A DNA stretch of 64,000 nt from Bryopsis sp. KO-2023. Taxonomy: Eukaryota > Chlorophyta > Ulvophyceae > Bryopsidales > Bryopsidaceae. The translations under genes were made by a program, and so were the position numbers. Positions 40,873-51,145 of the stretch are shown here, piece by piece. Position 1 is the stretch's first letter, and every line of letters starts with the position of its first letter. The DNA lies in assembly GCA_030272585.1 (NCBI GenBank), contig BSYQ01000012.1, positions 3,100,001 to 3,164,000 of the forward strand, given 5' to 3'. The notes beneath the pieces are model-generated. The model did no database searches, was not told where the DNA came from, and saw only the letters and a list, made by a program, of their open reading frames with translations.

Positions 40873-42119
40873 TGGTTTCGGAGCTTGGGAAAACGAAGTT
40901 TTCAACCTGGACAAGGGAAGTAGCTGAATGGGCTATTCCGTATGCTGGGTGTGGAGGGATTTCTTTTGAGGAGAAATCGTATGCGTTACTGCGATTAGCG
41001 GTCCCAGGAAGCCCAGCATGTCGGCTGTTTGCGAACAGAATCGAAAGGGTCCAAACGCAAGGACTGGAATTGAATTTTATTAACGGGAAATATGCGGGAG
41101 AAGATGCCACGGAGTTTACGGTGTTCGCTAATCCTTTGAGTGCGGTTGGAGCCGCTGAAGCATGGATTATTTTGGTCGCTGAGTTACGGGCGGCGCTTCC
41201 TACAGACCTGGCGTCAGATGAGCAAAAGCTGCGCAGGGAGAAAATGCGACCTAAGGAGAAACTGGAGCATTTCACGACTCGTTTTTGTCAGGCAGCAGAT
41301 CAAATGGACAAACTCGCAGAAACGGTGAAGTGCAGTATTTTATATTCGCATCTCCCGAAGTCAGCACAGGAACTCGTGCGTTCATTGCCTAAGTCTTCGA
41401 CTACTCTTAAGGCAATGCTGGAGCGTTTGCATGAGAGCCTTGCGTGGGATTCTGGAGGAGGAGCTGTTGGTTCCGCCGCGGACCCGATGGAAATTGATAC
41501 AGTTAATGTGCAGAGTGTTATCCAGGGCGAACGGGTCGAGTTTTCCGCTATTAAAACGATGCAGGATTTTCGTATGGCTTCACGCCATTTGGCCCGTAGG
41601 AATCAGGGCTATCGCAATTTTTTACAGGATGTGTTACGTGACGGAGCTCGTGGGACTCAGCGCCAGGGTCGTTTTCAGAATCGGCCATGGCAGAGGCCTA
41701 AGAATTATCGCCAAGGTCAACCAGAAAGGGAGAAAATTTTTAATATCGATGTTCCAGTTTTCGAAGATGCTTTGTTTGGAGGAGATGTTGAGACGAATCA
41801 GGGGGACACCGAGGAGCAAGCCCAGGGGGTTGACACTGTAAAAATGACCAGTTCGGGTTCGCTATTGTTTTGCCCTGCCGTGGTTAACGCACAGGTCACG
41901 TGCAATGGGCTTATTGATACAGGTGCTGGAGTTTCTTTGATTTCGGCGAAGATTGCGAAGTTGGCCGGTGCTGTCCCTCAACCTACGGAGCGCGTTTTGC
42001 GCTGCGCTAATCAGTCGGCGTTGACTTGTTTGGGTACCGCTCAGGTGACGCTCACTATTGGACAAACATCTCTTCAGCAATGGGTTTTTGTTTGTCCCGA
42101 CTTGGGTTACGAGTCGTAA
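40872..42119 (+). CDS. Element D gag-protease ORF
   Basis: 415 residues. Start ATG (40,872) uses the last LTR base plus TG of the primer-binding site, giving MVSELGK. A gag-like helical domain occupies about 40-230 (DEQKLRREKMRPKEKLEHFTTRFCQAADQMDKL). A basic Arg/Gln region is near 255-295 (RQGRFQNRPWQRPKNYRQG), but no CCHC knuckle is present. From about 335 comes an aspartic protease (LIDTGAGVSLISAK). The ORF ends within the protease; its missing end (TYDMILGNDVLSEL) is found in the pol ORF, in the -1 frame. So Gag-Pro-Pol probably needs a -1 frameshift in the 42,026-42,119 overlap. Confidence 0.88.
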   Translation: MVSELGKTKFSTWTREVAEWAIPYAGCGGISFEEKSYALLRLAVPGSPACRLFANRIERVQTQGLELNFINGKYAGEDATEFTVFANPLSAVGAAEAWIILVAELRAALPTDLASDEQKLRREKMRPKEKLEHFTTRFCQAADQMDKLAETVKCSILYSHLPKSAQELVRSLPKSSTTLKAMLERLHESLAWDSGGGAVGSAADPMEIDTVNVQSVIQGERVEFSAIKTMQDFRMASRHLARRNQGYRNFLQDVLRDGARGTQRQGRFQNRPWQRPKNYRQGQPEREKIFNIDVPVFEDALFGGDVETNQGDTEEQAQGVDTVKMTSSGSLLFCPAVVNAQVTCNGLIDTGAGVSLISAKIAKLAGAVPQPTERVLRCANQSALTCLGTAQVTLTIGQTSLQQWVFVCPDLGYES

Positions 42120-45100
42120 CTTACGACATGATTTTGGGGAACGACGTTCTTAGTGAGCTCAAGGCCAAGCCCAATCCCGCGCATCGGGTTTTAGAACTTC
42201 CTCGTCAACCAGCCGTTCAATGTTTGGCCGTCGCTCCTGATTCGGTTGATGATCAAGGGGTTGTTTGGCGTTTAACGGCTGCTGAACCCTTGCCAGTGCA
42301 GCCAGTGGTTAAGGATGGGGTGTTGTTCTGTGCCTTGGGGTCCTCTCGGGTTATTGCTGCCCAATCCACCCTTACTGTGGTACTCCCTATTGTACCCTCG
42401 ACCTCGGTGGCATTTTTTGATTCTGGACGTTTGCCAGCGGGTGTATCGGCATCTTCGGCCATTTGGATGCGCGGCCACTCTCTGCGAGTTACTCTTACTA
42501 ATGCCACAGCTACGCCGGTTATGTTGGGAAGTCGGACAGCGATTGCTGGGGTTTTGTTGGCGGCAACGACAGTGGAGTTGAAGCAAGCGGATGGGATTGT
42601 TCGTACTCTCGCCACTTATTCCCCTCCCACCACTCCCGCTACTATGGTTGCTAATGTTCGGCCCTGTGCTGCGGATTTACCCTCACAATTTCCGGCCTTG
42701 TTTGCGTCGACAGTGGGCTCGTTCAAACCTGAGGTCATCGAGGAATTGCCTTTTGTTTCGACTCCTAGCACGCTTGCACCCCCCCAACCTCCCCTGGTGG
42801 GTCAGGAGTTTCTTGCTGCTCAGCAACAGATCACTACCTGGACCAAGCAAGGCGTTCTGCGGCCGGTTTCCTGGACCCCTCGGGTAATGGCCCCTTTTTT
42901 TATGGTTCCCAAACCTCATTCCTCTGCGTTGCGTATGGTCGTGGATTTTCGTTTGCTTAACGCCTCAGTGCGTCAAGTATTTTCTCCAGGCTTGCATCGC
43001 CATGCCTTGGTTCGTACCTTAGGGCAAAAGAAATTTTTTTCTACTCTGGATGTGTCGTCGGCGTTCACTTGTATTCGCCTGCATCCGTCGTTGCATAAGT
43101 TTTTTGGGATTTGTTTCTACCACCAATTTTTCGTTTTTACTCGGTTGCCCTTTGGGTTTCATAATTCAATGCATTGGTTTTTGCGGGCAATTCAATATTC
43201 TCTCAGCCGTGTTCGTTCTCGGTTACGAAAAGAGGTCCCGGATGCGGAATTATCGGGGTATGTTGATGATCTTTGTTTGGGGTCGGATTCTATTGAGTCC
43301 CACCGTCGCGCGTTGCTTATTCTTTGTGAAGAGCTTCAGCGCGATGGTTGGGTGCTTAATTTTGCGAAGTGTTCGTTTTTTCAGAATGAGGTCTGTTTCG
43401 TGGGGGTTCGTTTTTCCGCCCAGGGTGTTTGTTTGGATCCTTCGGTGATTACTAAGGTCGCTCAATTTCAGCGCCCGGTTTCCCGCTTGCAGTTGCGGAG
43501 TTTTTTCGGTTTATGTTTGGGGCTGATTCCTTTCAACCCCAATGTGTCGGCGGTTCTTGCTCGCCTGCGTGCTTATTGTCAGGCCCCTCCAGATCGGTTC
43601 TCTACGCCGGAGTTTTGTCGAGATTGGGATACCGTGGTCACTCGACTTACGTCTGCCCTTTGGCGATTGCATTATTGGCAGCCACATTCCGACGAGCCCT
43701 TGCGTCTGTACGTTGACAGTTCGTCTTTGGCTCATGGTGCTCTTTTGGTGCAAGGTCAGCGACTGGTGGCTATGTGGAGTGCCTATAATACTCAGCCCTT
43801 TCGCTCCTCCAATTTTTCGGAACTGCGAGGGTTTTGCAGAGCGGTAACGGCCCTTCGCGCCTTTTTGATTAACCAGAAATTCGATATCTATACTGATAAT
43901 CGAACGGTGGTGGCGATGTTTTCGGCTACGTCTTCCACCGATTTTATACGTCGCCAATTGGCTCAGGTGCAAGATCTTTTTGTGTACCCTTTGCGTGTGC
44001 ACCATATTGCCGGCCAGGAGAATTTTTTGGCCGACTTATTATCTCGTCAACGTTATCTCGTTGAGCGTTCGGAGGTTTGCCCTGTGGAAGCTGGAAATCA
44101 GGAGTTGTGCTTGAAAAAGGAATTGGAAAAGGAAGAGCAATGGAAAGGGTTTTTGCAGGCAGCTCAGTTGTGCTACAAGCATCAGCTGGTTTGGAAAAAT
44201 GGAATGTTGCAGAAATGGATGGATTCAGATTATAAGGTGGTGATTCCGCGCAGTATGGTCAAGACGGTTTTGGAGACGTGTCACGATAAAGCTGGGCACT
44301 TTGGTGTCGAGAAAACCTTGGAGAGGATGCGTCGATCTTTTTTTTGGACAGATATGCGAAAGGATGCAGAGGCACACTGCCGTACTTGTGACACGTGCCA
44401 GCGGTTTGGAAAACTGAGGAAGACTGCCTCCAGCTTGTCGATTCCTACAGATCGTCCTATGCAAGTGGTGGCGGTGGATTTTGTGGGACCCCTGGATATT
44501 AGTGGCGTGCACAAATACATTTTGGTAGGTGTAAACTTCTTTTCGCGCTGGGTTGAAGCGAAACCAGTGTCCAGTGCGACCAGCGATCAGCTCGTTCATT
44601 TTGTGGAAGCTTGGAGACATAAGTGGGGCCGTATTGAGTCGCTGATGGGCGATAATGGAGGAGCGTTTGGCAGTTCGTATTTCGCCAAATATCTGGCCGA
44701 GAAAAAAATTGAAAAGGTAGAGATCAGTTCGTACTCGCCAAAATCAAATGGTAGAGTAGAAAGAGCGAATCAGACGCTCGTGCATCGACTGCAGCGCATG
44801 TGTTGGAAAGATAAATCGAGGTGGTCGGAATTCGTAACTGAGGCAGTTGAGCTGATGAGAGATTCGCGTTCAAGTGTTTTGGGGTTTTCGCCCCGAGAAA
44901 TTTTATTGGGTCAAAATGCACAGGGAAAGAAAGTGGATATTTTGGAAATTAGGAGAAAGGTTCGTGACCTTGAAAAGCAAATAGGAGAAAAGCAAGTTGC
45001 AGAATTGGATCCCCAGAAGTTTTTGGAAAAGGAAATTGTGATTGGGGGTTTGGTTTTGGTTAGAAATAACTTTGGCGATGGTGTGCATGGTCAGAAGTTT

Positions 45101-45235
45101 GAACCGAAATGGAAGGGCCCTTATCGAGTTCAGAAAAAGAAAGGGAACCGTTTGTTTGAATTGGAAACCATTGAAGGGGTTAAGATAAAGGGAGTGTTTC
45201 ATCATGATAGGTTACGTCGATATTTTAAGCGCTAG
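42026..45235 (+). CDS. Element D pol ORF (RT, RNase H, integrase)
   Basis: 1,069 residues. It starts with the protease end (YDMILGNDVL), then a 200-residue spacer. RT follows (MVPKPHSSALRMVVDFRLLN) with catalytic YVDD near 411 instead of the Y/F-L/I-DD of A and C. RNase H shows YVDSSS (561), NFSELRG, TDNRTV and ADLLSR. Integrase has an HHCC finger (HDKAGH to CDTCQ, 752-792) and catalytic residues in AVDFVGP, GDNGGAFG and NGRVERAN. It ends GPYRVQKKKG...HHDRLRRYF with no chromodomain. All catalytic positions are kept. A divergent Ty3 lineage relative to the other copies here. Confidence 0.9.
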   Translation: MFGYRSGDAHYWTNISSAMGFCLSRLGLRVVTYDMILGNDVLSELKAKPNPAHRVLELPRQPAVQCLAVAPDSVDDQGVVWRLTAAEPLPVQPVVKDGVLFCALGSSRVIAAQSTLTVVLPIVPSTSVAFFDSGRLPAGVSASSAIWMRGHSLRVTLTNATATPVMLGSRTAIAGVLLAATTVELKQADGIVRTLATYSPPTTPATMVANVRPCAADLPSQFPALFASTVGSFKPEVIEELPFVSTPSTLAPPQPPLVGQEFLAAQQQITTWTKQGVLRPVSWTPRVMAPFFMVPKPHSSALRMVVDFRLLNASVRQVFSPGLHRHALVRTLGQKKFFSTLDVSSAFTCIRLHPSLHKFFGICFYHQFFVFTRLPFGFHNSMHWFLRAIQYSLSRVRSRLRKEVPDAELSGYVDDLCLGSDSIESHRRALLILCEELQRDGWVLNFAKCSFFQNEVCFVGVRFSAQGVCLDPSVITKVAQFQRPVSRLQLRSFFGLCLGLIPFNPNVSAVLARLRAYCQAPPDRFSTPEFCRDWDTVVTRLTSALWRLHYWQPHSDEPLRLYVDSSSLAHGALLVQGQRLVAMWSAYNTQPFRSSNFSELRGFCRAVTALRAFLINQKFDIYTDNRTVVAMFSATSSTDFIRRQLAQVQDLFVYPLRVHHIAGQENFLADLLSRQRYLVERSEVCPVEAGNQELCLKKELEKEEQWKGFLQAAQLCYKHQLVWKNGMLQKWMDSDYKVVIPRSMVKTVLETCHDKAGHFGVEKTLERMRRSFFWTDMRKDAEAHCRTCDTCQRFGKLRKTASSLSIPTDRPMQVVAVDFVGPLDISGVHKYILVGVNFFSRWVEAKPVSSATSDQLVHFVEAWRHKWGRIESLMGDNGGAFGSSYFAKYLAEKKIEKVEISSYSPKSNGRVERANQTLVHRLQRMCWKDKSRWSEFVTEAVELMRDSRSSVLGFSPREILLGQNAQGKKVDILEIRRKVRDLEKQIGEKQVAELDPQKFLEKEIVIGGLVLVRNNFGDGVHGQKFEPKWKGPYRVQKKKGNRLFELETIEGVKIKGVFHHDRLRRYFKR

Positions 45236-45242
45236 GGAAGCG

Positions 45243-45392
45243 TGTCAGAATTGATGGGAAGGTAGCTCGTGATTGATTAGAAGGAGTCATTTCATAGAAT
45301 TAGAACATGGGATAGATCGAACATGGTTGTGGTTAAAAGAACGGAGGTACCTTGATTCGATGTAAGCAGCTGTTTACTTCACGTTCTTGACA
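45243..45392 (+). repeat. Element D 3' LTR
   Basis: 150 bp, matches 40,723-40,872. It begins 8 bp after the pol stop codon; AGGGAAGCG is the short polypurine tract. Confidence 0.93.
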
Positions 45393-45396
45393 ATAC

Positions 45397-45915
45397 GAGT
45401 CTTGCCCCCACCTCCCTCAAAACCATCTGAAATTCACACGTGGGACATTTTAGCCCGTAAGCACAACCCCCGTTGCTATCTACTCCACGATTGACGTGGT
45501 ACTGACAGCCACGTCGGCAACCCTGTGTCCGACCCATGATAGAGTAACATTATTTTCCTTACCTCCAGCACTCAACACCACGACGAGACGCCAGTTACAC
45601 CTTCGCACAGGTGGAACGCAGTGTGGCAGAGGAAGTTCGTGGAAAGCTCGTGATTCGCCGACAGACGCGAACGCTTTAGAACAGCCAACGCCGCCAACAA
45701 AAGAGGGTCGCTCTTGAGGACTGGAACGAGCGATGGATCCTCCTCAGGCAGGAGTGTCGCCTACTCCCAGGAAGGGAAAAAGAATATTTCACAAGAAGAA
45801 GGTGGTGTTCGGTGTGATTGCTGATGACGTAGATCAAAAAAAGGAGAAAGCTTCAGTCGCGTGGGATGGAAGACCCAAGAGCCGCAAACAGACACAAATA
45901 TCACACCTGGGTGTG
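45397..45915. other. Intergenic, no gene recognised
   Basis: A plus-strand ORF (45,733-46,053, 106 residues, MDPPQAGVSPTPRKGKR...) is present but resembles nothing and overlaps the BED-like ORF on the other strand; I do not call it. Confidence 0.4.
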
Positions 45916-46647
45916 TTACCTGTGGATACCAATGAAAACAGTTTTGCAGTACCAGGTGTTGAAGAAAGTGAACTCCAAAATATTCTCGAGTCCAAGAATA
46001 TTACCTACAATATTGGGCCGAATCTCGTGAACATTGGGCTCTATTTCAAATAGAGCCCAATTCTCTGCGACCCCTCTGTCCCTTTCTTCATACACAGGGG
46101 TGAACGCAGCCATTGCACGGTCACCCGACAGAACATCAGTTTCGTCGAATAACGTTTCCTTGACGAGCACTTCAACAACATCCTTTCGAATTGACACAAT
46201 CCGTTGGCCCCCGCTGATCTTACTGCTCCGTTCGAAAAACGATTCGATATGAGACTGCGAAAAGAACTTCTTGAACACGTCGGGTTCTGCATCCCTGTTC
46301 TGCAGCGCTACCTTGTACTCTTGATACTTCGCTGGATGCTGGTCTTCTAAGTGCCTCGTGATATTGTCGGTACGGAACTGCATATTAAAATGCTTGTTGT
46401 TCGTTGTTCTGGCGCGTCTGCGGGACCCCTTGGTCGTTCCTTCCACGTCCTTGTTTCTTTCGTGCTCCTCCTCCTCTCTGCCGAAGCTTTGGCAAAACTT
46501 GCAAATGGCTGACTCGACTTTTCCACTCTTTTCGTCCCGACTCGTAACCTTGAGGCCGTAGAGGAAGGAGTACCGTTCATTCCAAGGGTGCTCACGCTGG
46601 GGTTTCTTCCTTGGGGGCATTGTTCGACCGGTAAACGAGTAGCACAA
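45916..46647 (-). CDS. BED-finger-like protein (transposon-derived, possibly partial)
   Basis: 243 residues. Basic N-terminus (MPPRKKPQREHPW), then ICKFCQSFG and, about 60 residues later, ITRHLEDQHPAKY: C-x2-C...H-x4-H, the BED-type zinc-finger pattern used by transposases and proteins derived from them. The intervening Glu/Arg-rich loop is long. The C-terminal half has no transposase catalytic motif I can see and stops abruptly. It is probably the N-terminal part of a DNA transposon or a domesticated derivative. It reads through a perfect 29-bp palindrome at 46,033-46,061. Orientation is opposite to HISN4, with about 610 bp between the starts. Confidence 0.5.
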   Translation of the reverse strand: MCYSFTGRTMPPRKKPQREHPWNERYSFLYGLKVTSRDEKSGKVESAICKFCQSFGREEEEHERNKDVEGTTKGSRRRARTTNNKHFNMQFRTDNITRHLEDQHPAKYQEYKVALQNRDAEPDVFKKFFSQSHIESFFERSSKISGGQRIVSIRKDVVEVLVKETLFDETDVLSGDRAMAAFTPVYEERDRGVAENWALFEIEPNVHEIRPNIVGNILGLENILEFTFFNTWYCKTVFIGIHR

Positions 46648-47258
46648 ACGAAGCGAGTCCCCTATTTGAAGACTGTCGACAACATTCGTTCACTTCATTT
46701 GTGGTGGACGAATGTGGTCGACAGCCTTGAAAGGTGTTTTCGTCCACAAAAGCTCCACCTATGTCCCAGCCACAAAATGCACAGCACAGAACATTCTCCT
46801 CCACTTTCATATAACGGTCGTTTTGGTGGCTGGTGGCCCCCGACGTTCGTCTCATTTTTTCGACGCAGTATGGCGTGAGAAGTGCCCACAGAATAAAGGA
46901 ACAGTTGCGAAATCAGGCGAAACACCTTTCCTTTCCTTGTGGGTGCTCAGGGACAACAACTGTGTGAGTGGGCAGGGTCGCCTTCCCGCAAAACGGCCGT
47001 GTTTGTCTGCGGCTGACTGGATTTAACTTTGTGAAATGAGGACAGGTCGAAGACCTTAAATGAGGACAATGTCCTCACGTGTCCTCAAATAAAGTGGCCT
47101 GGTAATGGGTGTCGGACTGACGGAGTTCGGAATGACAGAGTTCGGAGTTGGAGGATTTGGCCGTCCAGTCGGACGCACGACACTCCACCGTGACTCGATT
47201 CTGTTTCTCATTCATTGCAGAAACTTTTCACAAGAAGACACTGCACTGTCGAAGCACC
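46648..47258. other. HISN4 upstream region
   Basis: No convincing ORF. Around 47,060-47,095 there are several inverted GAGGACA/TGTCCTC repeats (TGAGGACAATGTCCTCACGTGTCCTCA) including a CACGTG core, the kind of G-box found in plant promoters. A regulatory role is a guess. Confidence 0.4.
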
Positions 47259-50200
47259 ATGCATGCGTCTTCCACTTCTCGGGTTCGCTTCGCGCGTTGC
47301 GGCGCGGCACGCGTCAGATCACCTGTCACAGTTTGCAGTATGAGCGGCTCCAGCCGCGAGGTCACGCTGTTGGACTACGGGGCCGGGAACGTTCGAAGCG
47401 TGCGAAACGCGATTCGCAAGTTGGGGTTCGACGTCAAAGACGTGAGTGAGATTCTTAGCCGTTACAGTCACTGGCGTTGAACCTTGATGCTGTGGAATAT
47501 ATCGAGTTGTTAAACCCGCCCAACCTTCGACTCTTTGGCTCAGTTTTAATATTACTAAAAGCTCCAAACTGAATCCCCACCACTGGGCCATTCATTCCCT
47601 CAAATTGAATTGCTAGGATTCAGGGTTTCAAAATCCTACTTGTTTTTTCGAATGCTTGGTTGTTTTTTGGTAGGTCCAAAGTGCTGCGGATATTGCCAAT
47701 GCTGAGCGTCTTGTGTTTCCTGGAGTTGGGAGTTTTGTGACTGGGATCGATGCAATTAACGATCGAGGTTACGCCTCCGCCTTGAAGGATTATATTCAAG
47801 TGAGGTTTACCAATGAATGTGCTTGGAAATGAAAGGAAAAATCTCTTGGGAAATTTCCTCGCTATAATAAAAACTGGCAGGGATATATTTTCTGTGTCGC
47901 ACTTTTCCCAAAATTGCTTTTTGGAAAAGAGTTTGGGTATCGTTGGATTGATACTGTGGCAACATTTTGGTGGGGAAAATATGAGTAACCTTCACTCAGT
48001 GAGTCGCTGATCAAACCGAATCCCTAATTTCATTGAGAATTCCCTGGAAAGAGTGAAGAGATAAAAAGGACGAGAAAAACAGCATATGTATATGTAAAAA
48101 CCTGTATCTGTGTGGCAGAGTTCCCGTCCGTTTTTGGGCATTTGCCTGGGACTCCAGCTGCTGTTCGACGGCAGTGAAGAAAACGGGGGCTGTGAGGGGC
48201 TGGGGATCATTCCTGGCTACGTCGCAAAATTCGACACTTCCTTAGGCTTGCCAGTCCCTCACATCGGATGGAATAACTTGCACTTGAAGAAGAAATCTGA
48301 TTTGCTGGATCCTGTGGAAAACGACAGAGTCTATTTTGTGCATTCGTATCGTGCGATCCCTGATGCTAAAAACGAGGACTGGGTTTTGGCCACTTCAAAT
48401 TATGGGGGTGAATTTGTAGCAGCTGGTAGGTAGTTTGATCGATTGCTGGTGGGAGCGAGTTCTCGTTTCCTTGATATTTTTGTGTTTTTTTTTTAAATCT
48501 CAATCCTGAAAAATTGTGGTGCATGGAAAAATGTTGTCTTTTTTTTTTTTTTTGCCATGAAAGGAAGTCATTAATGTGTTTTTTTTTTCTTTTTCTACAC
48601 ACTCTGGCCAAAAAAAAGTGAAAAAATGAAATTCAAAGTTTGTAGCTTAGGTGTGAGGACCTCACGAAATTCTTCTTTGACATCGATAAATTCCAAAGAA
48701 AATTCCATAAAAATATAAGAATCTTCGTTTTCATTATTTTCAGTTGGGAAGGGGAACATGTATGCAAGCCAATTTCACCCCGAAAAATCTGGGAAAGTGG
48801 GCCTTAAAATCTTGAAGGCATTCCTCGAGCCGAATGCTGAAACGGAGCCCTCCGAAAAGATGTCAAATTCCAGCGTCGATGGATTGTCGAAAAGAGTGAT
48901 CGCTTGCCTTGACGTCAGGGCAAATGATAATGGAGACCTGGTCGTTACCAAGGTAAATTCTCACTTTCAATGCTTGGTTTTTCTTAATTCGATTATTTGA
49001 GATTTTTAATATTTTTTTGTGATATTATATTTTTGTTTTATTTTTAATGTTTGTTTATTTCGTATTAGTATTTGTTTTCTTTCCACTCCTTTTGCTTGAA
49101 TTGATGGAGTGAATCCTGCTGGAAGCATGTATTAGTAATGGAAGTGTTAGCCCCAAACAAGGTGTTCACAACTTGAAATTCTTGGCAAGCTCAGGGAGCG
49201 ATTGGAAGGGATTCAGTGCATCTGATTTTGATGTGATGATGTGACAGGGTGACCAGTACGATGTGAGGGAAGCTTCCAGTAACGGTGGAAGCGAGCGACC
49301 CGTCAGAAATCTGGGGAAACCCGTGGAATTAGCTAATCGATACTTTGAGGAGGGTGCAGACGAAGTTACCTTTTTAAACATCACCGGTGGGAATCCAATG
49401 GTGCCAAAGCTGTGAGGTTTGTCCTTCTCAAAGCACCCAGCGTTTTTCCTGTTTAAAAGAATCTTACGATTTTAAAAACGCATTGGAGGGTAATTGAGTC
49501 GATATTCTTGTTTTCTTCTGTGGCTAGGATTTCGGGATTTCCCGTTGTCTGACTTGCCAATGCTGGATGTTTTGGAGCGAACCTCGGAGGGGGTTTTTGT
49601 TCCGTTGACTGTTGGAGGTGGCATTCGTGGCTTCACTGACGGAGAGGGAAAAAGCTACACTGCATTGGAAGTCGCATCGGAATACTTCAGGCAAGGATTT
49701 AAGAAAACAAAAAACAAACATATTTGACACAAAAGAATAGGAAGAAATATCAGGAAAGTAGAAAGTCACGCTCTGTGAACAAAGTGTGTGAAATTTTACT
49801 CGGGGATTTTGTGAACAAAGAGGGCTGTTGCCTGTCTCAGGTATATTGGCTGTTGTACATTTTGAAAGTTTTTTTTTTGATGATTGTTTTCAACAATGGG
49901 TAGGTCTGGCGCCGATAAAGTATCTATCGGTAGCGATGCTGTCTACATCGTTGAGGAGTTCCTGAAAACTGGAAAGAAACCTGGGGATTCAAGCATCGAG
50001 CAAATTTCAAGAGTGTATGGAGCCCAGGCGGTCGTTGTCAGCATCGATCCGAAGAGAGTGTATGTGTCTGACCCAGAGCAATGCCCACACAGCTGCGTGA
50101 AAACTGAGAAAACTGGTAAATGCCGGAAGGGGAGGGAAAAATACATGCACGTGCGTAGAGAACTCCCCCAGAGAACTCGTGGTTTTCCTCAGTTATGAAA

Positions 50201-50842
50201 CATTCTGAGTGAGCCTGGTGGGGTTCAACCAAGGTCTTGTTTTTATTTGAGATGAGGAGTTTTGAAAATGGATATTTTGTTAAGGTGTGGATTTGCGGAT
50301 AGTGCTTTTACCAGTCGAGTGTTTTTGCTGTGTGTCCAGGTCCCAATGGAGAAGCCTTTTGCTGGTGGCAGTGCACAGTGAAGGGGGGTAGAGAGGCTCG
50401 TGAGTTGGGAGCCGTCGAATTGGCAAAAGGGGTGGAAGAGCTCGGTGCTGGGGAAATTCTTCTGAATTGTATCGACAAGGATGGAACTGGAGAGGTAAAC
50501 ACTCACTTGGCTGTTACTTTTTCTGCATCACAGAAACATATGCAACCCCTGGACTTCAGCAAGGGAAAAAAATTTACCAGATTTTGTGCTGAGTGTTGAT
50601 GTTGAGTGTTGTGTTACTGTTTGCAGGGATTCGATCTGGAGCTGGTGAATGCAGTTTCGACGGCCGTCACAATTCCTGTAATAGCCAGCAGCGGAGCTGG
50701 GGTTCCGGAGCATTTCTCAGAAGTTCTCAACAAAACCGGGGCAGCCGCCGCTTTAGCAGCTGGGATTTTTCACAGAAAGGAGGTTGAAATTTCCGCGGTC
50801 AAGGAACACATGGCAGAAGGAGGAATTCCAACTAGGTTGTGA
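47259..50842 (+). CDS. HISN4: Imidazole glycerol phosphate synthase HisHF (bifunctional), 9 exons
   Basis: Exons: 47,259-47,441; 47,674-47,799; 48,119-48,425; 48,744-48,952; 49,248-49,386; 49,528-49,690; 49,904-50,115; 50,340-50,494; 50,627-50,842. All phases match; 569 residues. Residues 1 to about 35 are Ser/Arg/Ala-rich, like a plastid transit peptide. The glutaminase half starts [10 protein letters not shown] and has catalytic Cys in FLGICLGLQ and the His/Glu pair in QFHPEKSG. The cyclase half starts RVIACLDV (catalytic Asp) and has VSIDPKR (second Asp) and phosphate-binding VGGGI and SSGAG. The fused enzyme makes imidazole glycerol phosphate and AICAR from PRFAR and glutamine in histidine synthesis. 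Intron 6 has a GC donor (CAG|GCAAGG); all others are GT-AG. An earlier in-frame Met at 47,148 is less likely. Confidence 0.96.
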
Positions 50843-51145
50843 TACCTCCTTTTTAATTCTGTGTCTGGAATGGGGGCGCTTTTATTCAACTCCTCTGCAC
50901 GGGCTCTCGTCTGGTTTTTGGCCCCTTTGACTGAATTCTTGTAAATGGAGGATCAAGTTAGCACCTTTGGGTGGTGTCGTCCCAACAATTCCTTGCTTGA
51001 TGAATTCACAACACATAGCGGAATTCAGGGGGCACCACAAACTCCCCAACACCAAGAATCTGAAACCTCCCTTTCAGCGTTGACTATTAATGCTATTTCT
51101 TGCGAGTCCTTCCTGAAGTTCAAATTCCTCCGCCACCCAATATTA
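50843..51145. other. Convergent 3' intergenic region
   Basis: About 300 bp between the stop codons of HISN4 (+) and the flavoprotein gene (-). Both 3' UTRs must lie here; no clear AATAAA was seen. Confidence 0.5.

Larger units (their letters stand above)
40723..45392 (+). mobile_element. Element D: compact 4.67-kb Ty3/gypsy retrotransposon
   Basis: Two 150-bp LTRs (40,723-40,872; 45,243-45,392), identical by eye, run TGTCAG...TTGACA. A 4-bp duplication ATAC flanks them (40,719-40,722; 45,393-45,396). The primer-binding site TGGTTTCGGAGC directly abuts the 5' LTR (40,873-40,884). Two overlapping ORFs fill the interior: gag-protease and pol without a chromodomain. It is not related to A or C beyond general Ty3 features and seems recently inserted. 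Confidence 0.92.

Noticed and set aside
42060..42110. Canonical slippery heptamer GGGTTTT in element D
   Set aside because: It is present but out of phase with the zero frame of ORF 1, so it does not fit the standard mechanism.
45733..46053. 106-residue plus-strand ORF
   Set aside because: No recognisable domain and overlaps the better supported BED-like ORF on the other strand.
47259..50842. Two genes (hisH and hisF)
   Set aside because: Exon 4 joins QFHPEKSG and RVIACLDV in one frame; the fused form is normal in plants and fungi.
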